Source: Dolomedes plantarius (Eukaryota > Arthropoda > Arachnida > Araneae > Dolomedidae). From it: DNA of 64,000 nt. How positions within the stretch are numbered: position 1 is the first letter of the stretch; the number at the start of each line of letters is the position of its first letter. A program made the translations under genes and the position numbers. The stretch spans positions 130,116,651-130,180,650 of the forward strand of contig OU015498.1 of NCBI GenBank assembly GCA_907164885.2, written 5' to 3'. This document shows positions 56,094 through 59,000 of this stretch, in pieces. The notes beneath the pieces are model-generated. The model ran no database searches, was not told the DNA's origin, and saw nothing but the letters and a program-made list of their open reading frames with translations.

Positions 56094-59000
56094 CACTGGT
56101 AACAGAATTTAATTGCAAAACAAATTTCTTATTTCTTAAACAAATATCTTTCCAAAAATCTTAATGGATACTTTGTTATACTTCTTGAGAATTCATTTGA
56201 TCTAATTAATAATTATTCTTTCTTTGAACACTTTAAAAACTGTTTTTCAATCAAAAAAGTAATTAAAAAGCCACAAACAGAATCTTATTTGTCCTAACAC
56301 TTTTAGGTAAATATTCTATCCCCATGAATGCATGAAGGTAATACTAAAAAAGCTTTCAAAATAATTTCTCATTACATGTATAAATCACTTTTGGGTATTT
56401 GTATATTTGAGTGAAGATGGCTTTTTAAGCTTGTTGCTTGTATGTTAATTTTAAATTCTCAACTACGAAACTCAGAAGCACTATGTAGGAAGAACTTTAA
56501 TGAGATATGTGACCATATAAAAAAAATAAAATAAAATAAATGTTTCCTGTTGTTTCAAAAGGGCAAGTCAAATTTCAACTAACTTTAGATGCAAGGTCTA
56601 AATATGCTATGCCAAAATGTTTTGGGCTTAAATAAATCTCAACACATGAGTTGGATGTACACACATGCCTAGAAAATCATTAACAGAGAGAATACAGGTA
56701 TACACTTATCCAAAAATACTACCTCAGGAATTCTAGCTTGGTTAACTTTGGCATTGTCAAATGAAAATGATATTTCTTCAGAAAAGACTGGTGGAACTGA
56801 AATATAAAACAAACCTGAATTTAACAATTTGTTTCAAACTGCATAAAAATTACTTTTAAAAAAACTCAAAATTTAAGGCTAACAATAATATCAAATTACA
56901 AAATTAATATCAAGATTTTATGCAGACTGTTAAAAATTCCTTTGATTTAACACTTTTATTCAGGTCATTTTAAATAATTTTATATGAATAAAATTTTGAA
57001 GCTAATTTTCCTATCAAGGTACTGTAAATTTTAGTGTATGACTAACTTTCATTTAGCAAACATGTATCTAATATCAACACACAATACTAAAATCATTTAT
57101 TTTTATCAAATACTTTATGGGGGTGCCAAGCAGCAAGGTTTATAAAATTTTCAGCCAGTGGTAGATTAACAACAGGGATATTGCAGTACAAATTCTTGCA
57201 ACTGACTTCCATGTTCCTAAAGACCTCTGCATTCAACTCTAAGAAATGACAGCAACTGGCTAAAACTACAGAAGTTTGCATTTACTTCATCATAAAGACT
57301 AATCATAAATATTAAATTTTAAATATAATTTTCATAATATTAGCTCACCAATGCATATTTTTCATGCCAAATGTATCTATATTTCAAGATTTATTATCTT
57401 TTTTTTTCTTAGTAAAATTATAGGTATTAAACAATTTATTTTTTGTTTTTAAAGTCCAATGTCTACTACAATTTTATTTATGGATATAAGGTTAGTTTTT
57501 CTACAGATAGGCATCATAGCTCTGACTTCTATATGTTCATCATTCAATACCGAAAAAGCAGTCATAATAAATTTTAAAAAGTTTATTCATGAAGACATAT
57601 TTCTTAGCACCCACAATATTTTTACTTACTTATTAATCAGGATTAGGATTTTTTTTTCTTTTAGTGCATTATTCAAACATTATCAGAATATTTACTTCTT
57701 TTATAGAATTGCATTTTGTTGTTGATAGTAAAGATGATATTCAAAGACATAGATATATAAATGGTGTATAAATATCCTTTTTTACCAAGTCTATCTATAC
57801 TTGATAATTTGTCAGGGCCCCCCCCCAGAAATCTATCTATGCTTGATAATTTGTCAGGGCAATTTAACCTTTTTGTTAATTTATATAAAATCAGTCATGA
57901 GTTCTGATAGTAAAAAAATTAGCATCAATTAACATAAGATTAGAAAAATATTACATACAAAAATATCAATTGATAAAAATTGTTTACAGAAAAAAATTAA
58001 ACCAACGGGAAACATACAACATACCTATTTGTTTTCATCTAATCATTGATAAATCATTTCTTGAAGTGGGTAACAGTTTAACGAATACAGTGATTAAAAT
58101 ACCTTTGCTGATCAAGTAGAAAATAAATTTATTTATTAAACTAGCAAAAAATATTCCAGACTACTTTGCCTACAATTTATGATAATATAGATATCTTAAA
58201 ATTTGTATTACTTCTAGCATTTTAAATTATCTTAAACATGTAGATTTTCATGTCTAAAATTTTAAACCTCTTATGTTCATGAAATTTTTTTCAATCTTTC
58301 AACAGTCACAACTCTAATAAATATATCTGTATGATTATAAAAATAAAAACATCAAAGTACAACACCTCTTTTCTTCATAGCTGAAATACGAGGAACAGCC
58401 AAAAAATCCATAATGCCATCAGTCAAAAACTGCCTAGATCTGTGCCAAGTAGGAAGGCATAAGACACGACAAATGAGTTTCAACTGCTCCATTGGCAAAC
58501 TAGAAGCATATAAAAATTGGTGAGATGAATAAGAATTTTAAATAAATATTAAAAGTAATAGAACTTGAGAGGACTGCATAGAAAAAAACATTATGATATC
58601 AACACTGCTATGATGTCTTGCCAATACGGGGGTGCTTTCTCACACCCCACAGTATTCACGGACCAGCTGCATGTTGTTCAGAAATTCCATTTCAAGTTCC
58701 CACCAAAATATTGAACACGTGCAGGATTAAATAGCTATCCACCAGCCCACCAAATTCCTATCCTGGTAGGTTAAACCCCCTCTATATTGATTTCTGATAA
58801 AATGTGAGGGAAAGTGTACAAAAAACATTGTTATCTGCCAGCACCACTAGAAAATCTGCCTTTTTAGCGTTTGACACTATAGTAGTCAAAAGTTCCTATA
58901 GCGAGATACTGGGATCAAGGCCTGTCATCATGACTTAATCTCCGGTCCCTGTTTTCGAGCGGAGCTGCCTTTTGAAGAATTTCAAGACATGCCATCAAAG

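Noticed and set aside
57459..57725. 88-codon open frame in the intron between exons 5 and 4
   Set aside because: Composition is that of translated AT-rich intron DNA and it is on the opposite strand to the gene.
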